Position numbers and translations under genes: made by a program. Below, piece by piece: positions 8,645 through 16,031 of a stretch of DNA of 64,000 bases; positions within the stretch are counted from its first letter, which is position 1; every line of letters begins with the position of its first letter. Under the pieces are notes generated by a model. The model did not search any database. It was not told the DNA's origin and saw nothing but the letters and a program-made list of their open reading frames with translations. Source of the stretch: Amorphoplanes digitatis (lineage in GTDB: Bacteria > Actinomycetota > Actinomycetes > Mycobacteriales > Micromonosporaceae); contig NZ_JACHNH010000001.1 of NCBI RefSeq assembly GCF_014205335.1, positions 5,574,501 through 5,638,500 on the forward strand, in the 5' to 3' direction.

Positions 8645-9193
8645 TCAGACCCGGCACTGCCAGGAGTACGGGTCCAGGAAGTCGACGAAGCGGTCGATGG
8701 TGGCGTACCCGTAGGTGCTCTCCCGGCACGCGGCGGGCATGTCGACGCTCACGTACGCCGGTTCGTCCCCGCCGGTGACACAGCGCCAGCTGTACGCGTC
8801 GGCGCCGACGAGCACGGCGCCGTCGGCACCGGTGGTGCGGCAGTACCGGTCGAGGTCGGGCGCGATGACGTCGTCGCGCACCCGCCAGCACTGGACGCTG
8901 CCCGAGCGCCAGAAGTCGGCGATGCGGTCGACGGCCTGCGGGGTGCCGTACGTCCAGCGGCAGGCGGCGTCGAGGGTCAGGTCGCCGTACCGGTCCCCGG
9001 CGCGGCAGTGCCAGTCGTACGCGGAGCGGCCCAGCGCGATGGCGTCGGCGTAGCCGAGCGAGCGGCAGTACCCGCCCAGGTCGGGCGCGCCGAGCTGGCG
9101 CGGCGGCGGCGGTGAGGCGACCGCCGGTGCGGCAACCGCGCCGAGGCCTGCGGCGACGCCGAGGAGCACGGTGAGCAGGGCGCGGATGGTCAC
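8645..9193 (-). CDS. Secreted two-repeat Cys-rich protein
   Basis: Predicted exported protein of 182 aa with a signal peptide (TIRALLTVLLGVAAGLGAVA) followed by two related repeats of about 70 residues. Each repeat has a Leu/Asp-rich YCRSLG or YCRTTG entry, an A-xx-LG-x-(S/D)AY block ending DWHC or SWRC, and a later ACRWTYG or ACRESTYG element. Each repeat holds conserved Cys likely to form disulfides. The GTG start overlaps the upstream gene's stop by 4 bp, so both secreted proteins are made together. I do not recognise a characterised function. Confidence 0.75.
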   Translation of the reverse strand: MTIRALLTVLLGVAAGLGAVAAPAVASPPPPRQLGAPDLGGYCRSLGYADAIALGRSAYDWHCRAGDRYGDLTLDAACRWTYGTPQAVDRIADFWRSGSVQCWRVRDDVIAPDLDRYCRTTGADGAVLVGADAYSWRCVTGGDEPAYVSVDMPAACRESTYGYATIDRFVDFLDPYSWQCRV

Positions 9194-9627
9194 TGCGCGA
9201 CCGCGAACCGGTAGTTCGCCCCGTACCGCGAGTCGTACTCCCGGCAGCCGGCCCGGTCGCCGGAGACGAACCACAGCTCCAGCTCGCGCGCGTCCGCGCC
9301 GAGCGGCAGGGACGCCGGCACCGGGACCTGCCTGCGGTTGGCGTCGAGCTGGGTGACCGGCCGGCGCTGCACCGCGCCGCCGTCGATCCGGAACTCGACG
9401 CCGATGCTCCACGCGTCGCCGCCGGCGTACTGCGCGCGGCAGTTCGGCAGGCGCGCCGGGTCGTATTCCACAAGCACCGGTGCGTTCGCGGCGACGACGC
9501 CCTCGACCGTGGTGTTCCAGTCCGACGAGAAGTGGATCACGGGCGTGGTGGCGGCGGACGCGGGCGCGGCGGGCATCAGCGCCAGGGCGATCACGCCCAG
9601 CAGGCTCGGGATGGTGGTAGGGCGCAT
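9190..9627 (-). CDS. Secreted protein, DUF6209-like
   Basis: Exported protein of 145 aa. The signal peptide ends near PAAPASA; the mature part begins VIHFSSDWNTTVEGVVAAN and continues VEYDPARLPNCRAQYAGGD, later ELELWFVSGDRAGC and YDSRYGANYRFAV. These blocks match my recollection of DUF6209, a family of small secreted beta-rich proteins of unknown role. Two Cys (in PNCRA and AGCRE) could form one disulfide. It is first in a two-gene leftward operon with the Cys-repeat protein. The family name should be confirmed by profile search. Confidence 0.75.
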   Translation of the reverse strand: MRPTTIPSLLGVIALALMPAAPASAATTPVIHFSSDWNTTVEGVVAANAPVLVEYDPARLPNCRAQYAGGDAWSIGVEFRIDGGAVQRRPVTQLDANRRQVPVPASLPLGADARELELWFVSGDRAGCREYDSRYGANYRFAVAQ

Positions 9628-9699
9628 GCTGTTCTCTCCGCATCAGAGGTGGTTCGGCTCGGAAACGCCCGAACCGGCGGCGTGGGGTGCCATCCAACC

Positions 9700-9717
9700 C
9701 TTGCAAGTTCTTGCAAG
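9700..9717. promoter_or_regulatory. Tandem CTTGCAAG palindromes, candidate LacI-family operator
   Basis: Two perfect 8-bp palindromes CTTGCAAG are separated by TT. A related single CTTGCAG lies at 9889-9895, just before the PfkB kinase. They sit in the 295-bp gap between the divergent secreted-protein operon and the kinase. Streptomyces MalR/Reg1-type regulators recognise repeated CTTGCA-like elements at amylase genes, so a LacI-type regulator encoded elsewhere is plausible. I see no other gene in this gap. Confidence 0.5.
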
Positions 9718-9922
9718 ACACGTCAACTGCCGTCAATGCCCGTGGACGGGCGGAACACCTTCCGGCGCAGGTCACGTGGATGGGCTTCTACCAGCCATAG
9801 TGAGCGGGATCACGGGTCGGCTGTCGGCGCGCGCCGGCCCGGCCGCAGCGCAGGAAACCGACACGCCTCGAAGTCGTAACTGAAACTTCTTGCAGAGTGC
9901 GTCCTGGGGCATGATGGCGCCC

Positions 9923-10801
9923 ATGCCTCGCGTCCTCGTCGCCGGTCCAGCATCCTGGAACCTCATCGTCCACGTGGCGGACCTGCCGCTCCCGGAGCCA
10001 CACGCCCTGTTCGCCCGGTCGCACTACGACAGCCTGGGCGGCACCTCCGCCGGCAAGGCGCTCAACCTGGCCCGGCTCGGCGTGCCCGTCACCCTGATCA
10101 CCCTGGTCGGCGACGACGAGACCGGCGCGCGGATCACCGCCGAGCTGCGCGCACCCGGTATCGACCTGGTGGTCATCCCGAGCGCCAACGGCTCCGAGCG
10201 GCACGTCAACCTGATGGACGCGCGGGGGCAGCGGCTCTCGGTGTACCTGACCCTGCCCGCGGCCGCGCACGACGTCGCGGTCGAGCCCGGCCTGATCGAC
10301 GCCGCCGACCTGGTCGTCGCCGACCTCGCCGACCACTCCCGCCCGTTCCTGCGCGCGGCGCGGGAGGCCGGCAAGCCCGTCTGGTGCGACCTGCACGACT
10401 ACGACGGTGCCAGCGAGTTCCACCGCGAGTTCCGCGACGCCGCCGACTACCTGTTCCTCAGCGGGGACCGCCTGGCCGACCCCGAGGCCTTCCTGCGCGA
10501 ACGGGTCGCCGCCGGCAGCCGGCTGGCCGTCTGCACGCTGGGCGCGCGGGGCGCGATCGCCTGCGACTCCGACGGGCGGATCATCCGGGTGCCGGCCACG
10601 CCGGCCGGCGAGGTCGCCGACACCAACGGCGCCGGCGACGCCTTCTTCGCCGGCTTCCTCGCCGCGTACCTCGGCGGCGAGCCGCTCACCGAGTGCCTGC
10701 GCCAGGCCTCCCGGGCGGGCGCCATGGCTGTGCGGACCTTGGATCTCACCGCGGCGACGCTGACCCCGGAACTGCTGCGCACCCGGACGCCGCTGGTCTG
10801 A
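9923..10801 (+). CDS. PfkB-family carbohydrate kinase
   Basis: Cytoplasmic ATP-dependent sugar or nucleoside kinase of about 292 aa with a ribokinase fold. The N-terminal strand RVLVAGPASWN, the substrate-side GGTSAGKALNLARLG and the C-terminal PfkB signature DTNGAGDAFFAGFLAAYLGG, with the catalytic Asp in GAGD, are all present. In-frame ATGs also occur at 9911 and 9914. I prefer 9923 because the protein then begins MPRVLVAG, as family members do, but none has a strong ribosome-binding site. The substrate cannot be told; no transporter is adjacent. Confidence 0.88.
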   Translation: MPRVLVAGPASWNLIVHVADLPLPEPHALFARSHYDSLGGTSAGKALNLARLGVPVTLITLVGDDETGARITAELRAPGIDLVVIPSANGSERHVNLMDARGQRLSVYLTLPAAAHDVAVEPGLIDAADLVVADLADHSRPFLRAAREAGKPVWCDLHDYDGASEFHREFRDAADYLFLSGDRLADPEAFLRERVAAGSRLAVCTLGARGAIACDSDGRIIRVPATPAGEVADTNGAGDAFFAGFLAAYLGGEPLTECLRQASRAGAMAVRTLDLTAATLTPELLRTRTPLV

Positions 10802-10842
10802 GACCGATCAGGAATCGAGAAGCGCGTGCCGGGCGGCGCGCC

Positions 10843-10848
10843 TAGCGT
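10843..10848 (+). promoter_or_regulatory. -10 box TAGCGT of a leaderless promoter
   Basis: TAGCGT ends 7 nt before the ATG at 10856, and no Shine-Dalgarno is present, so transcription probably starts at the A of the start codon. This decides the VOC gene start. Confidence 0.5.
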
Positions 10849-10855
10849 TGTCGAC

Positions 10856-11269
10856 ATGGACATCACGATCTTCTCGAGCTTCCTTCCACAGGACGACCCC
10901 GAGGCCGCCCTGGCCTTCTACCGCGACAAGCTCGGCTTCGAGGTACGCAACGACGTCGGCTACAACGGGATGCACTGGATCACGGTCGGCCCCGTGGGGC
11001 AGCCGGGCACCTCCATCGTCCTGTACCCGCCGGCGGCGACCCCCGGCCTCACCGACGACGAGCGTCGCGCCATCCAGGAGATGATGGCCAAGGGCACCTT
11101 CGGCAGCGTGCTGCTGGCCACCGAGGACCTCGACGGCACGTTCGAGCGGCTACAGGCCGGCGACGCCGAGGTCATCCAGGAGCCGACCGAGCAGCCGTAC
11201 GGCGTGCGCGACTGCGCCTTCCGCGACCCCGCCGGCAACATGGTGCGGATCCAGGAGGTGTCCAAGTGA
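10856..11269 (+). CDS. VOC-family (glyoxalase/bleomycin-resistance-like) protein
   Basis: Small cytoplasmic protein of 137 aa with one vicinal-oxygen-chelate domain: ITIFSSFLPQDDPEAALAFY at the start of the first beta-alpha-beta-beta-beta unit and DCAFRDPAGNMVRIQ at the end of the second, where the metal-ligand Glu would sit but Gln is found (RIQEV). Such proteins include dioxygenases, isomerases and drug-binding proteins. The ATG is chosen from the leaderless -10 box. It overlaps a second VOC gene by 4 bp. The specific function is unknown. Confidence 0.85.
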   Translation: MDITIFSSFLPQDDPEAALAFYRDKLGFEVRNDVGYNGMHWITVGPVGQPGTSIVLYPPAATPGLTDDERRAIQEMMAKGTFGSVLLATEDLDGTFERLQAGDAEVIQEPTEQPYGVRDCAFRDPAGNMVRIQEVSK

Positions 11270-11874
11270 CCGCCATCGAGTACGTGTCCCTCGAGGTCAC
11301 CGACCCCGCGGCCGCCAAGGCCTTCTACGGCGAGGCCTTCGGCCTAGGCAAGATGGTGGACTTCCGCGCCTCGCAGGCGCCGACGACCGGCTTCCGCGGC
11401 TTCACCCTCTCCCTGGTGGTGTCCCAGCCGAGCACCGTCGACAGCCTCGTCGGCACCGCCCTCAAGGCCGGCGCCACGACGCTCAAGCCGCCGAAGAAGA
11501 GCCTCTGGGGCTACGGCGCGGCCGTGCAGGCACCGGACGGCACGATCTGGAGCGTCGCGACCTCCTCGAAGAAGGACACCGGCCCGCAGACCCGGGAGAT
11601 CGACGACGTCGTGCTCCTGCTAGGAGTCGCGGACGTGAAGGCGAGCAAGCAGTTCTACGTCGACCGGGGACTTGCCGTGACGAAGAGCTTCGGCAGCAAG
11701 TACGTCGAGTTCGACACCGCCGGCTCCCCCATCAGCCTGGCACTCTACGGCCGCCGCGCCGCCGCCAAGAACGTCGGCGTCGCACCGGAGGGCACCGGCT
11801 CGCACCGCATCGTCGTCGGCGCTACCGCCGGCCCCTTCACCGACCCGGACGGCTTCGTCTGGGAGGCCGTCTGA
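11266..11874 (+). CDS. Two-domain VOC-family protein
   Basis: 202 aa protein with two tandem VOC-like halves: IEYVSLEVTDPAAAKAFYGE opening the first and DVVLLLGVADVKASKQFYVD opening the second, each closed by a PDG strand (APDGTIWSV, DPDGFVWEA). Catalytic metal ligands are not evident at all expected positions, so a binding role is possible. The GTG start overlaps the previous VOC gene's stop (GTGA), so the two proteins are co-translated and may form a complex. The substrate is unknown. Confidence 0.85.
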   Translation: MTAIEYVSLEVTDPAAAKAFYGEAFGLGKMVDFRASQAPTTGFRGFTLSLVVSQPSTVDSLVGTALKAGATTLKPPKKSLWGYGAAVQAPDGTIWSVATSSKKDTGPQTREIDDVVLLLGVADVKASKQFYVDRGLAVTKSFGSKYVEFDTAGSPISLALYGRRAAAKNVGVAPEGTGSHRIVVGATAGPFTDPDGFVWEAV

Positions 11875-11892
11875 TATTCGCCGCGGATCAAA

Positions 11893-11952
11893 GACCAAAC
11901 CCCTTTTCCCTTACGCGTCAACGAGGCAGGAGCCTCCTCGTCGGCGCTGCCG
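11893..11952 (-). repeat. Left arm of imperfect 60-bp inverted repeat, relic of a coding 5' end
   Basis: Read on the minus strand this arm encodes SADEEAPASLTRKGKG, matching STDEQAPASLTRRGIR encoded by the right arm inside the gene at 12068. Several differences between the arms are silent third-position changes, so both were probably once translated. Beyond about 19 codons the similarity stops, which makes this a truncated mirror copy. Confidence 0.75.
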
Positions 11953-12067
11953 ATCGTGGTTTGTCGCGAGTCGCCTCCCGGCGATGGCCTGATCTTCGTG
12001 AACGTGTTCGGGGTGCTCTGCGTCGAAGCACCGAGTGCCGCCCGGCACGCGATTGGACGGGTGTCAG

Positions 12068-12565
12068 ATGACCAGGGTCGAGGACGCACGCGGCAGTACC
12101 GACGAGCAGGCTCCCGCCTCGTTGACGCGTAGGGGAATAAGGTTTGGACCTTGGATCTTGGCGGCGGCCGCCGGGGTGGGGATCGCCCTGGCCGGCGGCT
12201 ACGCGGTGAGCGGGAGCGGACCGGCCGACAGTTCGGAAAGCCGGAGCCTGCCGGGCCTGGTGGCCTGCGCCGAGATCATCGCGGTGGGAAACGTGACGTC
12301 GGCGAGCCGGCTGGGCGATCAATTCGCGGTGAAGGTCGACGCGGCGCGGTACCTGAAGCCGGAGAACGGGCCGGCGGTGCTCTCGGTCAGCGGAACGGGC
12401 GCCGGCCCGGCCCGCGGCGATCGGGTCCTGGTGGTGGTGCACGACGCGGCCAAGGGCGATGTCGATCTCTTCACCGGGGCCGACATCGACTCGGAGCTGG
12501 CCTGGATGGAGAAGGCGCTACCCGGCTCGCGGTCGATCGACACCTCCGGGTGCGACGGCGAGTGA
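12068..12565 (+). CDS. Hypothetical membrane-anchored protein
   Basis: 165 aa. A charged, polar N-terminal tail of about 30 residues precedes one hydrophobic segment (GPWILAAAAGVGIALAGGYA), and the rest is predicted to be extracytoplasmic: a small beta-rich domain with VACAEIIAVGNVTSASR, DARYLKP-like and VSGTGAGPARGDRVLVVVHD. Two Cys (VACAE and the final SGCDGE) may pair. No known family recognised. The ATG at 12068 is preferred to the earlier in-frame start because the relic arm upstream lies outside it. Its last 48 bp overlap the convergent GntR gene. Confidence 0.7.
   Translation: MTRVEDARGSTDEQAPASLTRRGIRFGPWILAAAAGVGIALAGGYAVSGSGPADSSESRSLPGLVACAEIIAVGNVTSASRLGDQFAVKVDAARYLKPENGPAVLSVSGTGAGPARGDRVLVVVHDAAKGDVDLFTGADIDSELAWMEKALPGSRSIDTSGCDGE
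12091..12149 (+). repeat. Right arm of imperfect 60-bp inverted repeat
   Basis: Forms codons about 8-27 of the small anchored protein gene. It pairs with 11893-11952 with roughly ten mismatches and one 1-nt gap. In RNA the two arms could pair across a loop of about 140 nt that carries the start codon. Confidence 0.75.
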
Positions 12566-13228
12566 GCCGCGGAGCAGGTTTCCCACAAGCAGGTCCCGGG
12601 TGGCTTCGAGGTGGGTGCGCATGGCGGCCTCGGCGGCGGCGCCGTCGCGGGCCAGGACGGCGGTGACCACCGGCTCGTGCTCGGCGTGGATCTCCGGCAG
12701 GGTGCGGCCGCTGGCGGTGGTCGGCGGGCCGAGCAGGGCGGTGGTGGTGCGCAGCCGCTCGACGATGGCGGCGGTGCGGTGCCGGCCCGAGGCGCGCAGC
12801 AGCAGGTCGTGCAGGGCGCGGTCGGCCGGCCAGAAGGACGCGTCGTCGCCGCGCCCGGCCGCGGCCGCCATCGTCTCCAGGGCGGATCGGATGGTGCGGT
12901 GCTGCTCGTCGGTGCCCCGCTCGGCGGCGTGGCGGGCGGCGGGCGGTTCGAGGGCGAGGCGGATCTCGACGATCTCCTCGATGTCGTGCGGGCCCGGCAG
13001 CAGGACGCGGAAGCCGCGGTTGCGGTGGATCTCGATGAGCCCTGCCTCGGCGAGGCGGAGCAGGCCCTCGCGGGCGGGGCTGCGGGACACGCCGAGCAGG
13101 TCAGCGAGCTGGTAGACGGAGTAGGTCGTGCCGGGCACGAGCTCGCCGGCGGCGACGCCGTCCCGGACGGCCCGGGCGACGGCGTCGGCGAGGCTGTGCG
13201 CGTCCGGCGGCAGGGCGAGCTCAGGCAT
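12518..13228 (-). CDS. GntR/FadR-family transcriptional regulator with FCD domain
   Basis: Repressor-type regulator of 236 aa. The N-terminal winged helix (residues about 8-75) contains YQLADLLGVSRSPAREGLLR and the GLIEIHRNRGFRV wing. The C-terminal all-helical FCD ligand domain has IEEIVEIRLALEPPAARHAA, DRALHDLLLRASG and a final EHEPVVTAVLARDGAAAEAA segment with His and Asp residues of the usual metal-carboxylate site. Three in-frame ATGs (13246, 13237, 13228) all lie within the operator palindrome. It diverges from a hydroxyacid dehydrogenase gene, the usual partner of LldR-type regulators, so it probably senses a 2-hydroxy acid such as lactate. Confidence 0.9.
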   Translation of the reverse strand: MPELALPPDAHSLADAVARAVRDGVAAGELVPGTTYSVYQLADLLGVSRSPAREGLLRLAEAGLIEIHRNRGFRVLLPGPHDIEEIVEIRLALEPPAARHAAERGTDEQHRTIRSALETMAAAAGRGDDASFWPADRALHDLLLRASGRHRTAAIVERLRTTTALLGPPTTASGRTLPEIHAEHEPVVTAVLARDGAAAEAAMRTHLEATRDLLVGNLLRGSLAVAPGGVDRPRAG

Positions 13229-13247
13229 GAGTAACATGTTACTCATG
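13226..13247. promoter_or_regulatory. Perfect 22-bp palindrome containing both divergent start codons
   Basis: A perfect palindrome centred on AGTAACATGTTACT, with the GT-N8-AC symmetry common in FadR-type operators. Each strand carries three in-frame ATGs inside it (plus: 13227, 13236, 13245; minus: 13246, 13237, 13228), so repressor bound here would cover the starts of both genes. Starting at the outermost ATG would include a TTA leucine codon; starting at the innermost avoids it. Confidence 0.8.
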
Positions 13248-16031
13248 AGCGGAGTGGTGGAAGCCCTGCGGAAGGCCGGGCTCGAGGTGCGTGCCGACGC
13301 CGGCACGCTGGGGATGTACTCCTCCGACGCCTCGCTGTACCGGATTCCCCCCCTCGCAGTGGTGCGGCCCCGGCACGTCGACGAGGTCGCCGCGGCGCTC
13401 GCCGTCGCCCGCGAGACCGGGGTGCCGCTCACCTCCCGCGGCGCCGGCACGTCGGTGGCCGGCAACGCCGTCGGCCGGGGCATCGTGCTGGACTTCTCCC
13501 GCCACCTCAACCGGGTGCTCGACGTCGACCCCGCCGCGCGCACCGCGGTGGTCGAGCCCGGCACCGTGCACGCCGTGCTGCAAAAGGCGGTAATGCCGCA
13601 CGGCGTCCGCTTCGGGCCGGACCCGTCCACCCATCCGCGCTGCACCATCGGCGGGATGATCGGCAACAACGCCTGCGGCTCGCGGTCGCTCGCCTACGGC
13701 CGGACCTCCGACAACGTGGCCGGGCTCGAGCTGCTGACCGCGGCCGGTGACCGCCTCGTCACCGGCTACGACGACCGGGGCGCCGCCTTCGCCCGGGGTG
13801 CCGACTCCCTCGTCGCCGGCCTGCGGGACGTCGTCGGCGCGCGCCTGGCCACCGCCCGGACCGAGTTCGACCGGTTCGGCCGCCAGGTGTCCGGCTACGC
13901 GGTGCAGCATCTGCTGCCCGAGCGCTTCGACCTCGGCCGGGCGCTCGTCGGCTCCGAGGGCACCCTTGCGGTCATCACCCAGGCGACCGTGAAGCTGGTC
14001 GTCGACGCCCCGGTCCGGGTCGTCGTCGTGCTCGGCTTCCCGGACATCATCGCGGCCGGCGAGGCGGCACCGGCCGTGGTCGCGCACGGGCCCACCTCCT
14101 GCGAGGGGCTCGACTCGCGCCTGGTCGACGTGCTGCGCGCCCGCCGCGGCCCGGACGCCGTCCCGCCGCTGCCCCGCGGCGCGGCCTGGCTCTTCGTCGA
14201 GCTGGCCGGCGAGGAGCACGGCGAGGTGGCCGCGCGGGCCCGGAAGCTGGCGGCCGACGGCATCGGCGAGGCCCTCGTCGTCGAGGACCCCGCCACCCAG
14301 GCCCGGCTGTGGCGCATCCGCGAGGACGGCGCGGGCCTGGCCGGCCGGGCGCCGTCGGACAAGCCCGCCTGGCCCGGCTGGGAGGACGCCGCCGTGCCGC
14401 CGGAGCGGCTCGGCGCCTACCTCGCGCGCTTCGACGACCTCGTCTCCTCCTACGGCATGACGTCCGCGCCGTTCGGCCACTTCGGCGACGGGTGCATGCA
14501 CGTGCGGCTCGACTACCCGCTCGACCGGCCCGGCGGGACGGCGGTGCTGCGCGAGTTCCTCACCGACGCGGCCAAGCTCGTCGGCGAGTTCGGCGGCTCG
14601 CTCTCCGGCGAGCACGGCGACGGCCGGGCCCGCTCGGAGCTGCTGCCACACATGTACTCCGCGGACGCCATCGCCCTGTTCGCGGGGATCAAGCACGCGT
14701 TCGACCCCGGCAACCTGCTCAACCCGGGCGTCCTTGTCGAGCCGGACCCGGTCGACGCCGACATCAGGCCCGCCGGGCGCTTCCCGCTCCAGCGGCTCGC
14801 GATGGCGTACCCGCACGACGACGGCGACCTCGGCCAGGCCGTGCACCGCTGCACCGGCGTCGGCAAGTGCCGCGCCGACAACTCCGCCGCCGGCGGCGTC
14901 ATGTGCCCGTCCTACCTGGCCACCCGCGAGGAGAAGGACTCCACCCGGGGACGCGCCCGGATCCTCCAGGAGGTCGTGCGCGGCGAGCTGCCCTGGTCGC
15001 ACCCGTCGGTGCACGACGCGATGGACCTCTGCCTGTCCTGCAAGGGCTGCGCCTCCGACTGCCCGACCGGCGTCGACATGGCCACCTACAAGTCCGAGGT
15101 GCTGCACCAGAGCTACCGGGGACGGCTGCGGCCGCGCTCGCACTACACGCTCGGCCGGCTGCCGTTCTGGGCCCGCCTGGCCGGGTGGACGCCGCGGCTG
15201 GCGAACGCGGCGGTCCGGCTGCCCGGCCTCGGCCGCCTCGCCCTCTGGCTGGCCGGCGTCGACCGGCGGCGCTCCGTGCCGGCCTTCGCCCGCCGGCCGT
15301 TCCGGCGCGGCTTCACCCCGGCCGCGGCGCAGGGCCGCAAGCCGGTGGTGCTCTTCGCCGACTCCTTCTCCGACGCCTTCTCACCCGAGGTCGCCGAGGC
15401 GACGGTACGGGTACTGCGCGCGGCCGGCTACGAGCCGCGGCTGCCGTCCGGCTCGGTGTGCTGCGGCCTGACCTGGATCACCACCGGCCAGCTCGACTCG
15501 GCGCGGAAGATCCTCTCGCGCACGGTCGCCACGCTCGCCGCCGACGCCCGCGACGGCGTCCCGATCGTGGGCATCGAGCCGTCCTGCACGGCGGTGCTGC
15601 GCTCCGACGTCCACGAGCTGCTGCCCGGCGACGCCGACGCCGCGCTGGTCGCCGGCTCCGTGCACACCCTCGCCGAGCTGCTCGCCAAGACGCCGGACTG
15701 GACGCCGCCGGACCTGTCCGGCGTCGACCTCGTCGCCCAGCCGCACTGCCACCACCACGCCGTCCTGGGCTGGAAGGCCGACGCCGACCTGCTCGCCGCC
15801 GCCGGCGCCCGGGTGCGGCGGCTGGCCGGCTGCTGCGGCCTGGCCGGCAACTTCGGCGTCGAGCTGGGCCACTACGAGGTCTCCGTCGCCGTCGCCGAGC
15901 AGAACCTGCTGCCCGCCCTGGACGCCGCACCCGACGCGGTGGTCCTCGCCGACGGCTTCTCCTGCCGCACCCAAGTCGCCGATCTGCGGGGTCGCCCGGC
16001 CGTGCACCTGGCCCAGCTGCTGGACCGTTAG
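13245..16031 (+). CDS. FAD-binding and Fe-S-binding D-2-hydroxyacid dehydrogenase (D-lactate dehydrogenase type)
   Basis: Large fused oxidoreductase of 928 aa (934 from the first ATG). Order: FAD_binding_4 domain with TSRGAGTSVAGNAVGRG (about 62) and GMIGNNACGSRSLAYGRTSD (about 136); FAD-oxidase C domain with HFGDGCMHVRLDYPL and SGEHGDGRARSELLP; 4Fe-4S region with HRCTGVGKC and CLSCKGCASDCP (about 596); then two CCG domains (SVCCGLTW about 738, GCCGLAGNFG about 861). This is the GlcD plus GlcF arrangement in one chain, passing electrons from a 2-hydroxy acid (D-lactate, glycolate or 2-hydroxyglutarate) to the respiratory chain. It is divergent from the GntR gene that probably represses it, and ends 4 bp into the convergent next gene. 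Confidence 0.92.
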   Translation: MSGVVEALRKAGLEVRADAGTLGMYSSDASLYRIPPLAVVRPRHVDEVAAALAVARETGVPLTSRGAGTSVAGNAVGRGIVLDFSRHLNRVLDVDPAARTAVVEPGTVHAVLQKAVMPHGVRFGPDPSTHPRCTIGGMIGNNACGSRSLAYGRTSDNVAGLELLTAAGDRLVTGYDDRGAAFARGADSLVAGLRDVVGARLATARTEFDRFGRQVSGYAVQHLLPERFDLGRALVGSEGTLAVITQATVKLVVDAPVRVVVVLGFPDIIAAGEAAPAVVAHGPTSCEGLDSRLVDVLRARRGPDAVPPLPRGAAWLFVELAGEEHGEVAARARKLAADGIGEALVVEDPATQARLWRIREDGAGLAGRAPSDKPAWPGWEDAAVPPERLGAYLARFDDLVSSYGMTSAPFGHFGDGCMHVRLDYPLDRPGGTAVLREFLTDAAKLVGEFGGSLSGEHGDGRARSELLPHMYSADAIALFAGIKHAFDPGNLLNPGVLVEPDPVDADIRPAGRFPLQRLAMAYPHDDGDLGQAVHRCTGVGKCRADNSAAGGVMCPSYLATREEKDSTRGRARILQEVVRGELPWSHPSVHDAMDLCLSCKGCASDCPTGVDMATYKSEVLHQSYRGRLRPRSHYTLGRLPFWARLAGWTPRLANAAVRLPGLGRLALWLAGVDRRRSVPAFARRPFRRGFTPAAAQGRKPVVLFADSFSDAFSPEVAEATVRVLRAAGYEPRLPSGSVCCGLTWITTGQLDSARKILSRTVATLAADARDGVPIVGIEPSCTAVLRSDVHELLPGDADAALVAGSVHTLAELLAKTPDWTPPDLSGVDLVAQPHCHHHAVLGWKADADLLAAAGARVRRLAGCCGLAGNFGVELGHYEVSVAVAEQNLLPALDAAPDAVVLADGFSCRTQVADLRGRPAVHLAQLLDR

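Noticed and set aside
10794..10804. GGTCTGAGACC palindrome at the kinase stop as a terminator
   Set aside because: The arms leave no room for a loop and there is no extended stem.
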